Part shown: positions 52,487 through 62,998 of the stretch, in pieces | How the letters are laid out: each line of letters begins with the position of its first letter | Numbering within the stretch: position 1 is the first letter of the stretch | Source of the DNA: Closterium sp. Naga37s-1 | Lineage: Eukaryota > Streptophyta > Zygnematophyceae > Desmidiales > Closteriaceae | Direction of reading: 5' to 3' | DNA length: 64,000 nt | NCBI GenBank assembly: GCA_947471745.1 | Contig: CANJKZ010000114.1 | Coordinates: 734,501-798,500 of the forward strand | Translations under genes and position numbers: made by a program | The notes under the pieces: generated by a model | What the model was told of the DNA's origin: nothing | The model's database searches: none | The model's input: only the letters and a program-made list of their open reading frames with translations

Positions 52487-55156
52487 TCAGCCTGGCGTGT
52501 CAGGGGGGAAGCCAAGGAAGACGCAGGGAATGGCGCGGGAGGAGAGCTTGTCCGCGGAAGTATCGCGGACAAAGGCACGAGATCCCCAGACCCGGAACAC
52601 CGACGCATCGCCAACCTCTCCCGTCCAACGCAGTGTCGGCGAGGTCTCCGGCAAGGAGACACGAGGCCAGAGGTTGAGAGGATGCGCAACGTATCGGACC
52701 GCAAACGGCCACAGAAAATGGGGTGCAGCCGCATGGATCATGGAGATACGAGCGACCTCCATGACTAAGCCAATGCGGCGCTCAGCAACCCCATTCTGCT
52801 GCGGAGAGGCCGGAAGCGTGAACGTCTGGCGAATGCCCTCCCCACGACAAAAGTCCCGCAAGAGGTCGGAGGAAAACTCACCACCTCTGTCAGAGTGCAG
52901 ACGCAGGACGGGAAGGTCCGTCTCAAACCGCTCGCGGAGCTGGAGACGGACAGCGCGGATCCAAGGGATCAAAACATCAGGGACCTCCCCCTTGCTGCGC
53001 AAGGGGAAGACCGTGGTGTAACGCGTGTAGTCGTCAACAACCAGCAGAAAGTAGCGCTCGTGGCCCTGTCCACGGACGCGGGCGGGGCCCCACACGTCCA
53101 TGTGGAGAGTCTGCAGGGGAGCAGTCGTCGGGGGAAACGAGGAGGAGTGAGGAGCGGCGCGCTGCCGCCCCTCGACACAGGGAAGGCAGGGAGGGGCAGG
53201 CGAGGGTGGGAGGGGAGGCAGAGACCTGGGAAGACCAGAGACAAGGAGACGTGAGTGCATGCCACGGAGGCGTGGCACGGAGGGGTGACCAAGGCTGTGG
53301 TGCCAAAGGAGCGTCTGGTGCGACAGAGCGCGACACGAGCAGGGGGGCGACAGCTGACCTGATGCATACGCAGACGCAGCTACGTGAGGAGGCGCAGTAG
53401 TCAGTGTGTACAGACTCGACCCAGGCTGACGGGTGAACGTGGCCAGGTGCCGGCCAGTCCGGGAGCACGTACAGATCGCCACATGCTGTCCTCCAGGGGT
53501 GAAGGTATCAACCCACTCATCCTGAAGGACGGCGTTGCTCACAAAGTTCGTAGAGAACGAGGGGAGGTGAAGACCTGACAGTGAGCCAGACGGAACCGCC
53601 GGACACGGGAGAACAGTGGAGGAACGTGCAAGGACTGGGCCCCCAGAGGGGTCAGCCAGAGAGACAGCAACAGGTGCAGTGAGCGGTGTGACTGTGGTAC
53701 TGTCGCGAAAGAAACAGCGGGAAGCACCTAAGTCAAGCGTGAAGGTGTGCAAGGCCGCAGCAGGCGCAGTACCAGGGAGAGCAGACTCACCAGCACCTAG
53801 AGCAGCAGCCTCTATACCTGGGTCGGGCGGCACACACAGGTAACAGTCAACCTCAGCACTAACAGTCAATGCATACATGGCAACAAGGATAGCATCATAG
53901 TCAAGAGCAAAGATATCCACACCCTGCCTAAGCAGCTCTGCCCAGCGGGGGAGCTCAGCCGCGTCGGGAAACTCTATGCGAAAGGCGTCGTCAAGACGGG
54001 AGAAGCAGCGGTACTGGGTGCGAAGCTTCCCGCATGTCTGACCAGAGCGGTCACCTGTGCGAATGACATACGGGCAGCGACCACTACCCCCAGCCGCCCC
54101 ACGCTGAGCAAACCACTCACGAAGCTCCTGAGGTGAAGGGGTCTCACGCTGACACTGCTGGTGCAGCCTCTGACCACCGCCAAAGCCTCCCCGCTGACCG
54201 GTACCACCCCGGCCGCCACCACTGCCGCTGCCTCCACTCCCACTGCCGCCACCACAGCTGCCGCCACCACTCCCACTGCCGCCACCACCGCCGCCACCAC
54301 TCCCACCGCCACCACCGCCACCTCCACTGCCTCCACCGCCCCCACCACCGCCTCCACCGCTGCCACCCCCACCACCCCTGCCTCCCTTGCCCTTGCCTTT
54401 GCGGCGCCTCCCACTTGGAGCAGACGTGGCTCCTACCTCCTCAGCACGAAGGTAGTGAACAGCTGCAGCAGAGGCGACTGAGGGGACAAGGTGGGAGGGC
54501 GAACACCCCTCAAAGAAGGGAGTGCGAGGAGTGCCACGAGAAGCGCCTACAGCGACTATGCTAGTCTTAGCTGCAAGGAGGTGCTTCTCGAGCAGGTCGA
54601 CAGTGAGGTCTGTGGGGTCAAGGGCGAGAAGGAGGTCCCTGACTGCGCTAAGAGAGTCAGGGAGGCGGGTGACGATGAAGTAGAGAGTGATGTACATGGG
54701 AGGGGGGTTCTTGGCTAGAAACTTGGTGGGAAGCGCGGCTCGGTAGTGAACGTCACTAGTACGAAGGTGAGTGAGGAGGTCGGCTACTGTGGCAAAGGCG
54801 GACAGCTCGGGGAACAGGTAGGGCAGTAGAGCAGCAGTGGCCGGGGAGGAGTAACGAGCGACTACAGCGTCGTACAGGGCTTTAGCCGTCTTGTGCTGGC
54901 CAAAGTGAGCGCGTTCGGCTAACGGCAGGTGGTTGCGAACGGCTAGGCGAGTAGCAGCGTCACGGGTAAGCCACTGTGAGCGAGTCGCACTGTCAGCTGT
55001 GGCGGCAGGGGTGAGAGAGGCTCCAGACGTGAGGTCAAACAGCGAAACACTGTCCCTAGAGTTGCTCAGTAAGTACAGCTGTAAGTCGTCGAGCCATGCA
55101 TCGAACTCTATCGGGCGGCCCTCCGGATCAAAGGTGAGCACGCAGAGAGTGGCCAT
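52487..55156 (-). pseudogene. Inner Copia gag-protease-integrase
   Basis: ATG at 55156 (MATLCVLTFDPEGRPIEFDA) was chosen because it starts the recognisable gag; 18 more codons are open upstream. Gag: LAVRNHLPLAERAHFGQHKT, LYFIVTRLPDSLSAVRDLLL. A long Gly-rich spacer follows. The protease motif is FTLDLGASRCFFRD, where the usual DSG is DLG, so protease is probably inactive. Integrase: HQTLLWHHSLGHPSVPRLRG, LHMDVWGPARV, LHSDRGGEF, PASPQQNGVAERRIGLVME. The frame ends in TGA at 52487 where the relatives have Trp. Confidence 0.9.
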
Positions 55157-55169
55157 AGTGGGCAGAGCA

Positions 55170-55620
55170 GTCGGGCACGCTAGCAGGAGGGCAGCACGCA
55201 GGCAGGGCAAGGCAGGGCGGCAGCCAGCAGGGCAGGGCGGCGCGGCGGCGAGCGGCGCTCAGGCAGGGTGGCGCGGCGGCGCTCAGGCAGGGCGGCGCGG
55301 CGGCTAGCGCCGCGCGGGCAGGGCAGGGCGCGCGGCGGCGAGCAGCGCGTGGGCAAGGCGGCGCGGCGCGGCGAGCGGCGCGCGGGCAGGGCAGGGGCGC
55401 GGCGGCGAGCGGCGCGCGGGCAGGGCAACGCGACGGCGCGCGGTGCGCGGGCAGGGCAGGGCGCGCGGCGGCGCGCGGCGCGCGGGCAGGGCGACGCGGC
55501 GCGGCGGCGAGTGGCGCGCGGGCAAGGCAGGGCGCGCGGCGGCGAGCAGCGCGCGGGCAGGGCAGGGTAGGGCGTGCGTGGGCAGCGCGAGACAGTGGGG
55601 CAGCGCGATTCGGTGGGCCC
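55170..55620. repeat. GC-rich tandem repeats in inner Copia leader
   Basis: Irregular GCGGCGAGCAGCGCGCGGGC-type units fill the 5' untranslated leader between the LTR/primer site and gag. TRIM interiors have similar GC-rich units. Confidence 0.85.
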
Positions 55621-55663
55621 TAAAAAAAAAATCGGTCCTAGGCTAGGACCTGCTCTGAAACCA

Positions 55664-55794
55664 TGTCAGCAGAATGAACGAGAATGGTTGAACTAGCAGC
55701 ATGCAGGAGTACAAGTATAAAACCCTAATTGGGTTGTACCCCATATGGGCTACCCCACTATAGCCTACACAATATGCAGCATATAAGTTTGACA
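55664..55794 (-). repeat. Inner Copia 5' LTR
   Basis: 131 bp, TGTCAAACTT...GCTGACA; followed on the minus strand by the primer site TGGTTTCAGAGC. Confidence 0.95.
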
Positions 55795-58602
55795 AGAGCA
55801 ATGAGCTCCTGCTTCTTAGAGTTCCATGAGATGAGCCCAGCAGGTTGAATTTGAAATACGAAGCCAGTGCGGGAGTGTCTGTTGTCAACATCTCCCGCAT
55901 GGTCCGCGTCTACAAAGCGATGAAGCTGAAGAGTGGCTGTTAGGTTGGCCGTGTAGGTGAACCTGACGTCAGGAGTAGAGATGAAGTATTGGAGTGCTCG
56001 GCGTAGGTCTAGCAGATTCTCCCCTTCAGGTCGGCGCAAGTACTGTGCGAGCTGGCTTGCAATGTAGGAGAGATCCGGCCGGCACGTGACGGCGGCAAAC
56101 AGTAGACAGCCCAGCTGCTGCTAATAGAGAAGATGGTTTTCGATGGAGATCGGTATTGTGTGGGCTTCGTGATCAAGCGGAGGAGTGCGGAAAGGGGTGG
56201 TTAGGTTGATCGGTGCGATCGCGAACTTCTTCGCGAGTGTTTCCGCGTATTAAGCGGCAGAGAGATGGATGGAGGTGGCAGACTGGGTGACATTAAGACC
56301 CAAGAATTGCGTGACGTTGTGATTGATCGTAACCTCCATCTTTTCTTTGATCTCTGCTTCGAAGCGGTCGAGTAGTTCCGTGTCGTCGCCGGTATAGAGC
56401 AGGTCGTCGACGTAGGCGACGAGGAGAATGAACTTCCTGCGCGATTCCTTCCGGTACATGCCTTAGTCGTGCGGCAGCTGGGTGAAGCCAAGTTCGATGA
56501 GGACATTGTGCAGGTACTGCTGCCACAGACGAGGTGCTTGCCTGATGCCGTAGAGCGACTTCTGGAGGAGGCAGACGGCGTTGTCGCTTTCTTCGAAGGC
56601 GTGCGGCTGCTCGACGAAAATGATGGCGTCGACGATTGCGTACAGGAACGCGTTGGAGACGTCGATCAGCCGGAGCAGGCGCTGCTTGACGGCTGCGATG
56701 CAGATGAGGATTGGCACCGAGGTGTGTCGTCCGACTGGCGCGAAGGTTTGGTCGTAATCCACCATGTGAGTTTTCTCGAAGCCACGCACCACCCATCGTG
56801 CCTTGTATTTGTCAATTGATCTGTCTGCTATTGTTTTAATCCAGAAAACCCATTTGCCCTTAATATTTTTCTCCCCTTTGCTGAGGAACGAGGAACCAGC
56901 TTCCAGGTTCCGCGTCGCTTAAGTGCTGCTACTTCAGCCGCCATGGCTGCCCTCCACTTCTCCCTGTCGGGGCCGGACAAGGCCTGGCGGACGATGGTTG
57001 GTTCCTTGGGAGAAAGTTGGCGAACTGCAACTGCGAGCCCGAGGATGCGGAGGCCAGTTTCGTTAGTGGTTTCGTAGGCGAGGCGGTCCAGATCGTGCAT
57101 TCTGGTAACTTCGACGACATCGTCGTTGCTGTCATGGCCGTTGTGGATGGTGTCTTGCGAGGGGTTTGGTGGTGGTAACTCGGCATCCGGAGATTGGCGC
57201 GCTGTGCTGTTGTAGTTGTGGGTTTCGCGAGTTGTATCTCCAAGATCGAATTGAGAAACAGGTATGAATGTCGGGGTTTGGAGCGGGCTTGTAAGGGGGA
57301 TATTGGGAAAATGGTCGAAGCTGAGACGTGTGTTGCTTCTGCATGCCCCGCCACGTCAGTCTCATCCTGTGATGTGGCGAAGCTGCGGTGTCCCATGAAA
57401 ACTGTTTCCGGTGCCTTGTCAGCTTCGCGATGTTCCTTGAACAGTGGCAGGGTCAGCTTCTCGTAGAAGGTGCAGTCACGTGATTTCGTTGCTTCATGTG
57501 TCGCGTAGTCCAGCACGGTCCAAGCCTTGAACTCTTTTTCGATCCCGAGGTGAATGCCCCAGCGTGCCCGGTCAGTGAATATTCCGGTTCTTGCCTTATG
57601 AGGTCTGCATTGTACAATGCAGTTGAACACCCAAAGCAGACGCGTGTCATCTTTTCTGCACGTCCAAGCCTTGTAAGGTGAGGTGTTGTTCTCGAGGTTT
57701 CGGGATGACAGGAAGTTGTGCACGCGAACATCGTGGTTCATCGCGAACGGCCAAAACCTTGTTGGGATGGCAGACTGCTTCGTGAGGGCTCTCATCCTTG
57801 TGGCAAGGCTCCTGTTTGTCCGTTCTGCTACTCCTTGCTGCTCGTGTGCGTAGGGCAGGGACACCAGGTGCTCATGCGAAGAGCTCCTTGAACTCGGTGG
57901 AGAAGTACTCCATTCCTCCGTCTGTCTAGAAGCTCTTTAGCTTCAGCCCTGACTGGCGTTCGACTTTCTTCATCCAGAACACGAAGCAGTCAAAGGCGCG
58001 TGAGCGGCAGTCGACATTAACGGCCCAGACGTAGCGCGTGCTTGCATCGATGAAGGTCATCGTGTTGTATTTCTCGTCTAGCCCTTCTTGGCTAAGTATC
58101 ATGAAGTCGCTGTAGACCTTCTCGAGCGGTTTGTATCGCTTGTAGCCTGGAGGTAAGTCTGGGAAGGGCTTGTGAGCGAGTGATGCGGTCGGGCAGATGA
58201 TGCACGGTGGGTCGTTCGATGTCGCCTTAGTGTTTCGCCACAAGGTAGGAGCAGTCCGCTTGTGTCGAAAACTTCAGCTTCGATAGAGTTTTTGAGTGTA
58301 GCGTGTGAGGGGTGTCCAAGCCGCTGGTGCCAAATTTCTGGTTCGGCGCGGTAGCCGACCGTTCTCTTATAATACTTGTTTCTCTCCTCCTCCTCTTGCT
58401 GTGGCGTCGCAGGTCCTTTGTCGGCGGCGACGCGTACGTCGGCTGCGAAGGCTTGAGTCGATGCTTGGTGAAGATCAGCTTCGGAGATGCTGATGACGTC
58501 ATCTGTGTCGGCGACGTGAATTGAGTCGTCGGTGATCGGCAGAAGCTGTTGGGTTGGGAGCGGCGCTGCTTCTGGCCATTCGGAAGCGAGAAGTCCCTCC
58601 AT
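55795..58602 (-). pseudogene. Outer Copia integrase, RT and RNase H N-terminus (decayed)
   Basis: In element order: pre-integrase YKRTVGYRAEPEIWHQRLGH (near 58300-58370), integrase VYSDFMILSQEGLDEKYNTM and WAVNVDCRSRAF (57926-58243), QQGVAERTNRSLATRMRALT (57780-57864), RT GPDREKWRAAMAAEVAALKR (near 57000), YDQTFAPVGRHTSVPILICI and YGIRQAPRLWQQYL (56463-56792), VAYVDDLLYTGDD (56380-56425), and RNase H start FVDADHAGDVDNRHSRTGFV, LISWNSKKQELIAL (55795-55900). Several stops and frame changes separate them. Confidence 0.85.
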
Positions 58603-59062
58603 TGGAACTCGATAATAGAGGTACTCGTCGCCGGTGATCGAGATCAGTCGAGGTCCCTCTTTTGGCGGCGATGCTTCTTCGGTAGGTTAGGGTAACTCTG
58701 CTGCTTCCACGAAATCGTAAATCATATCCTCTGACTCCTCTTGTTCTTCCTCTGCGGGTTCCTAGGGGTATTGATCCGGAAGAGGAGGTCCGCCCCAGCT
58801 GGTGCCTCGCGTCGCCCAGTATGGGTCGATTTCCGCCACGGCTTCAAGAGGAAGTGTCGGAGCTTCGGGATAAGGACCTGGTGGTTCCCACCCACCTTGA
58901 GAAGTTGACATTCCCCATCCGCCTCCATGGGGAACTCCCGGTGTTGGTGTTTCTTGCACTCCCCAAGCGCCAATGGTGGCACCGGTGTTGGTCCATTCTG
59001 GGGCGACGACTCCTGTACTTCCCCATCCACCAGTGTCGGTTTGTGTCGCAGTTGCTGACGCA

Positions 59063-60502
59063 CTACTGTCTGCTTCTCTTCCATGGATGCAGGTCCGGTG
59101 TCCCCGGGAGCAGATGTCGAGGCATGCTTGGTGGCAACTCGAAGTCAGGTGGGAGGTTTGTCGGCCTGTTGCTCCAGAGTCCGATTGTAGGATCGTTGTT
59201 TGGACTTGGTGTGATTGGCTCGACTGGCGCGATTGGCGGGTATTGAACCTCGTCGTTGTAGCAAATACCTCTGCAACGCGCCATGCAGCTTAAGACTGTC
59301 CCTTTTCCCTTGTCCTTGGATGAGATACGTGCAGGAGCTTGCGAAGTACTTGTGACGGCAGGTGGCGACATGGTCGCCGTTGCGGCTGGTGTTGAAGGAG
59401 GCGCCGATGGTTGTTGACCGGGTGAGTTATTGTTGTTGCGCCTTTCGTTGGCAGATTTCCGCTTGAAACGCCGATCCATAGAATGACCCGGTTTCTTGCA
59501 GTACTTGCAGAAAAACCCCTTCTTCTCGTGTGACTCCCCTTCAGTTGCACCAGCGTAGAATACTAACTTTTCCCGTTGGCTGTTTTTCTCATTGTACAGG
59601 TCGATCTCTTGCTGCTCGGAGAGGAGTGTGGCGCAGAGGGCGGCTTCAGAGATGGCTCCTCGAGCGCGAAGCATTGACTTGCACTACCGCCACTCTGGTC
59701 CTAGTCCGGAGAGGACTATAGTGACGAACATGTCGTCAGGGACGCTTCCGCCACATTTCTTAAATTGTTCGCGTAGATTTCGGCAACGATTGATATACGG
59801 TCCCGCTTTCTCCCCTTGAACCATTTTGGCAGATGTCAGCTGGCTCAATAACCAACTCATGTTTACTGGATCTGTTGCCATGTATGAGTTGCGCAGGTAT
59901 TCCCAAGACACTTGCGCAGGAGCCCACTCTGTCTTAAAGGAGCGGATGCCGAGCTGCTCGGAGGGGGAAAGATTGCGGAGAAGAACGGTGTACGCGAGGA
60001 GAGACTCGTGGTAGCACTGGTTCTTCTCCTGGGGAGTGCCTTCTGTCGGAAAGGTGAGACTCCCATCGTAGTACATCCAGATCTGCGCGGTTGTTGCGAG
60101 AAGTTCAAATTCGAAGCTCCAGGTGTAGAAGTATTTTCCGTCGAATGCGAATGATGTCTTCAATTTTGATGTCATGACGAATTTCTGTTCCATAGTTGCT
60201 ATTGCTTCCGTTTGTGCACGTTGTTGATTGTCGTGCGCAAGAGCTGAAGCGTGATGGTTGTCAGGTGAAGGACCTCTCGAGTTGACGCAACGGTCTTCTC
60301 CTTGGAGAGGAAGTCCAGCAACTCCTCTGGCGTAGCTTGAGCCGTCGATGCTCATCGCTTGATGGCTCTCAAGAGCGTTGATGAGTGAGACGAGCTGCTC
60401 AACGAGAGCGGCGTTGACGGATGTCACCGCTGACGGCGCATTTGTTGCTGCTGTTGGTGGTGGGCCCGGAGAGTCTGCAATAGCTTTTCCTTCAGGAGCC
60501 AT
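59063..60502 (-). pseudogene. Outer Copia gag
   Basis: ATG at 60502 (MAPEGKAIADSPGPPPTAAT). Gag core FDGKYFYTWSFEFELLATTA and LRNSYMATDPVNMSWLLSQL, LSGLGPEWR; after a frame break at about 59680 the zinc knuckle CKYCKKPGHSMDRR has Arg where the final Cys of CX2CX4HX4C should be. Confidence 0.85.
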
Positions 60503-60613
60503 TGTGATGCAGACTTGTAACAGGTGTTGTAATGGATAAGTTAATAAAGAGTTGTTCTAGGAAGAACAAGAACTTAGTTGACCTTATAATTCAACCGTGC
60601 TCTTATACCATTT

Positions 60614-61067
60614 TGATATAACCAAGGAATCGAAGGATTAGGATAAAACCAGCTAAGTTTAGAAGAAGACTAGGAAATCTTGAAAGGACCTTGTTAGAAT
60701 AAGTTGAAAGTAAACAAGATAATAAAGATAGAGATACAAGGAGTTTAAATAGCAATCCTAGCTAGCCATGTACTCTGAGGGGTACATTTCCTTATTAACT
60801 GTATTGCATTGCTACAGTAACCGCGACTATTGCTATACTTGACAGTTACCAGGTTGCATCGCGTAACCTCCGAATACGGTTACTGGGTGGTCAACAGTCG
60901 CGACCATTGACTTCGAGTGATTGTTGACCTTTGCGTGGCTGTCTGCCTTCCGCTTGCTCTATATGAGCTATCGCGATACTGGTACAGCGGCGTTGCTTCG
61001 TTATGAAACGGCGCGTTAAGGGAGAACATTCAGGAATGCTCGCAATAACCTATTGGTTATTCCAACA
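60614..61067 (-). repeat. Outer Copia 5' LTR
   Basis: 454 bp; pairs with 48361-48817. Directly to its right lies an RNase H tail, so it is at once a 3' LTR of a neighbouring copy. Confidence 0.88.
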
Positions 61068-61214
61068 CTCCCCTTCATTCCTGAAGGTGAGCCACGTGGG
61101 ATTTCTTTGAGATCCTGCAGAGGTTGGCGTAGTGCTGGAACTTCTGACGTGGCAGCTTCTTTGTCAGGAAATCCGTTGCCATGTGACCACTTGGGCAATA
61201 CGTGAGTTTGATTT
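61068..61214 (-). pseudogene. RNase H tail of a second outer-type Copia
   Basis: Homologous to 48818-48970 (polypurine tract plus the last RNase H codons), placed beyond the 5' LTR of the outer element. Homology ends near 61214, where TRIM B flank begins. It indicates two head-to-tail copies sharing one LTR. Confidence 0.8.
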
Positions 61215-61366
61215 CTAACGATTAACAGGGTCTATATGGGCTGTTGGATACTGTACCTTGTCAGAAAGTTATATTGTCTAGTCTGCAGTGGGGTACTCAG
61301 TAGTGAGTACAGCCCGGTTAGGGTTTGCTATTTGTATCCCAACTGCTTGCTAGTGAAACCCCTCTT

Positions 61367-62998
61367 CCTTTTGTCAGAATGTTATCTTATGCTCTAGCCT
61401 GTAGTGGGGTGCTCTATAGCGAGTACAACCCTTCTAGGGTTTGCTATTTGTATCCTCATTCTTGCTAGTGCAATCCTCTTCTTCTCTCTTCTTTCTTCTA
61501 AACTTTAACATGCTATCAGAGCAGGTCGATCCCCTTGGATCGATCCTGTGGGTGGGCTCACCACCTTGTTGCTTCCGCTGCAACTGCTACTGCTACTCTC
61601 TGTGCCGCACGCTTCGTGGCGTGCGGCAGTTTTTCTTCCCGCCGTGCGCCCCGAGGCGCGCGGCGGTTTTCTGCCCGCCGTGCGCCCCGAGGCGCGCGGC
61701 GGTTTTCTGCCCGCCGTGCGCCCCGAGGCGCGCGGCGGTTTCCTGCCCGCCGCGCGCCCCGAGGCGCGCGGCGGGTCGCGCGACCCCTACAGCCCCGTCG
61801 CGCCGCCCAGGGGAGCCGCGCGCGACCCCTGCAGCCCCGTCGCGCCGCCCAGGGGAGCCGCGCGCGGCCCCTGCAGCCCCGTCGCGCCGCCCAGGGGAGC
61901 CGCGCGCGGCCCCTGCAGCCCCGTCGCGCCGCCCAGGGGAGCCGCGCGCGGCCCCTGCTGCCCCGTCGCGCGGCCCTGCTGCCCCGTCGCGCTGCCCAGG
62001 GGAGCCGTGCGCGGCCCCTGCTGCCCCGCCCCGTCCCCGACCTGCCCCGGCCCCGACCTGCCCCGGCCCAACTCCCGTCGCCCGTCGCGGCGCCCTGGGG
62101 GGGGCCGCAAGCGGCCCCCCCCCAGGGTCGCCTCGACAGGCGACGGGAGGGGAGTCTACCGGGGGCCGCGCGTTGCCCCCCCCCCTACCTCCCTACCCTG
62201 TTTTTTTTAGGGTTTGGGGGGTAGTGGTTGGGGGGTGGCGGTTGGGGGGTGGCAGGTGTGTGGCGTCGCCTGCTCCTCCTCCTCCTCCGTCTCCCTGTGC
62301 TGCAGCTGCCGCTGAGGGGGGGTGGACGTGTTGGAGCCGGTGGAGTGGTACTAAGGGGGGGTGAAGGGGGAGTGGAGCTAGCGGTGTAGCAGCGGGTGTG
62401 TGCCAGGGGGGAGTGGGATAGTTTGGGGAAGCTGAATGGAGGTTGCCGTCGTGTCGCCAGCAGCACCTGTATTCCGGGGACTTCGTCCGGTAGCCCAGTC
62501 GTAGCCAGCTGTGCCAGCCGCCCGTGGGTCCGTTGCTCGTCTGCCGCTACTTTAGCCGCGGGGCCTGTTACTCCTGTATTCCGGGGACTTCGTCCGGTAG
62601 CCGCTGTGCCAGTCTGCCTCCTGTTGCCTGTGTGTCTGCAGCTTCAGCCGTCGCCTCCTATCTCCTCTCCTCTCACTCTCTCTCCTCCTCCTCACTTGCC
62701 CGTTGTGACTACCACTAGCTTTGCTCATAATTGTGAACTTAAACTATTGCTTCTTGAACTTGTGCTCAGAATGTGTGGTGACATTGTGATCCACCCTGAG
62801 CTTGTACTCCTTTGCTTACTCTGCTGATTACACCCCACTTTGGCTATGGGGGTGTGTCAGAATGTTATCTTATGCTCTAGCCTGTAGTGGGGTGCTCTAT
62901 AGCGAGTACAACCCTTCTAGGGTTTGCTATTTGTATCCTCATTCTTGCTAGTGCAATCCTCTTCTTCTCTCTTCTTTCTTCTAAACTTTAACACCTTT
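61367..62998 (+). mobile_element. TRIM C nested in the LTR of TRIM B, CCTTT target duplication
   Basis: Element 61372-62993 (1622 bp), with LTRs 61372-61510 and 62855-62993 (139 bp, identical), primer site TGCTATCAGAGCAGG, polypurine GGCTATGGGGGTG, and target duplication CCTTT at 61367-61371 and 62994-62998. Interior units are CCCGCCGTGCGCCCCGAGGC (about 37-bp period, 61635-61770) and CCCGTCGCGCCGCCCAGGGG (about 42-bp period, 61790-62010). It shares a CTGCAGCTGCCGCTGAGGGG block with TRIM A and TRIM B. Confidence 0.95.
62855..62993 (+). repeat. TRIM C 3' LTR
   Basis: 139 bp, no difference from 61372-61510 by eye. Confidence 0.95.

Larger units (their letters stand above)
49189..55799 (-). mobile_element. 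Inner Ty1/copia element with AGAGC target duplication
   Basis: Element 49194-55794 (6601 bp) with 131-bp LTRs at 55664-55794 (5') and 49194-49324 (3') differing at about 4 positions. Target duplication AGAGC at 49189-49193 and 55795-55799. Primer site TGGTTTCAGAGCAGG beside the 5' LTR, polypurine CCTATGGGGGTG before the 3' LTR. All copia domains are present, but with stops at least at 52487 and 50859, so it is not autonomous in this copy. Confidence 0.95.
48361..61067 (-). mobile_element. Outer Ty1/copia element, split by a nested Copia
   Basis: Minus-strand element with LTRs 60614-61067 (5') and 48361-48817 (3'), a primer site TGGTATAAGAGC beside the 5' LTR and polypurine GAAATGAAGGAAAG before the 3' LTR. 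Gag, integrase, RT and RNase H can be traced in order but with many stops and frameshifts. RNase H is cut by the inner Copia at 49193/55795. It differs in sequence from the inner element (distinct lineage, LTRs about 455 bp against 131 bp). Confidence 0.9.

Noticed and set aside
54133..54564. Ala/Thr- and His-rich ORFs on the plus strand
   Set aside because: Antisense of the Gly-rich gag spacer of the inner Copia.
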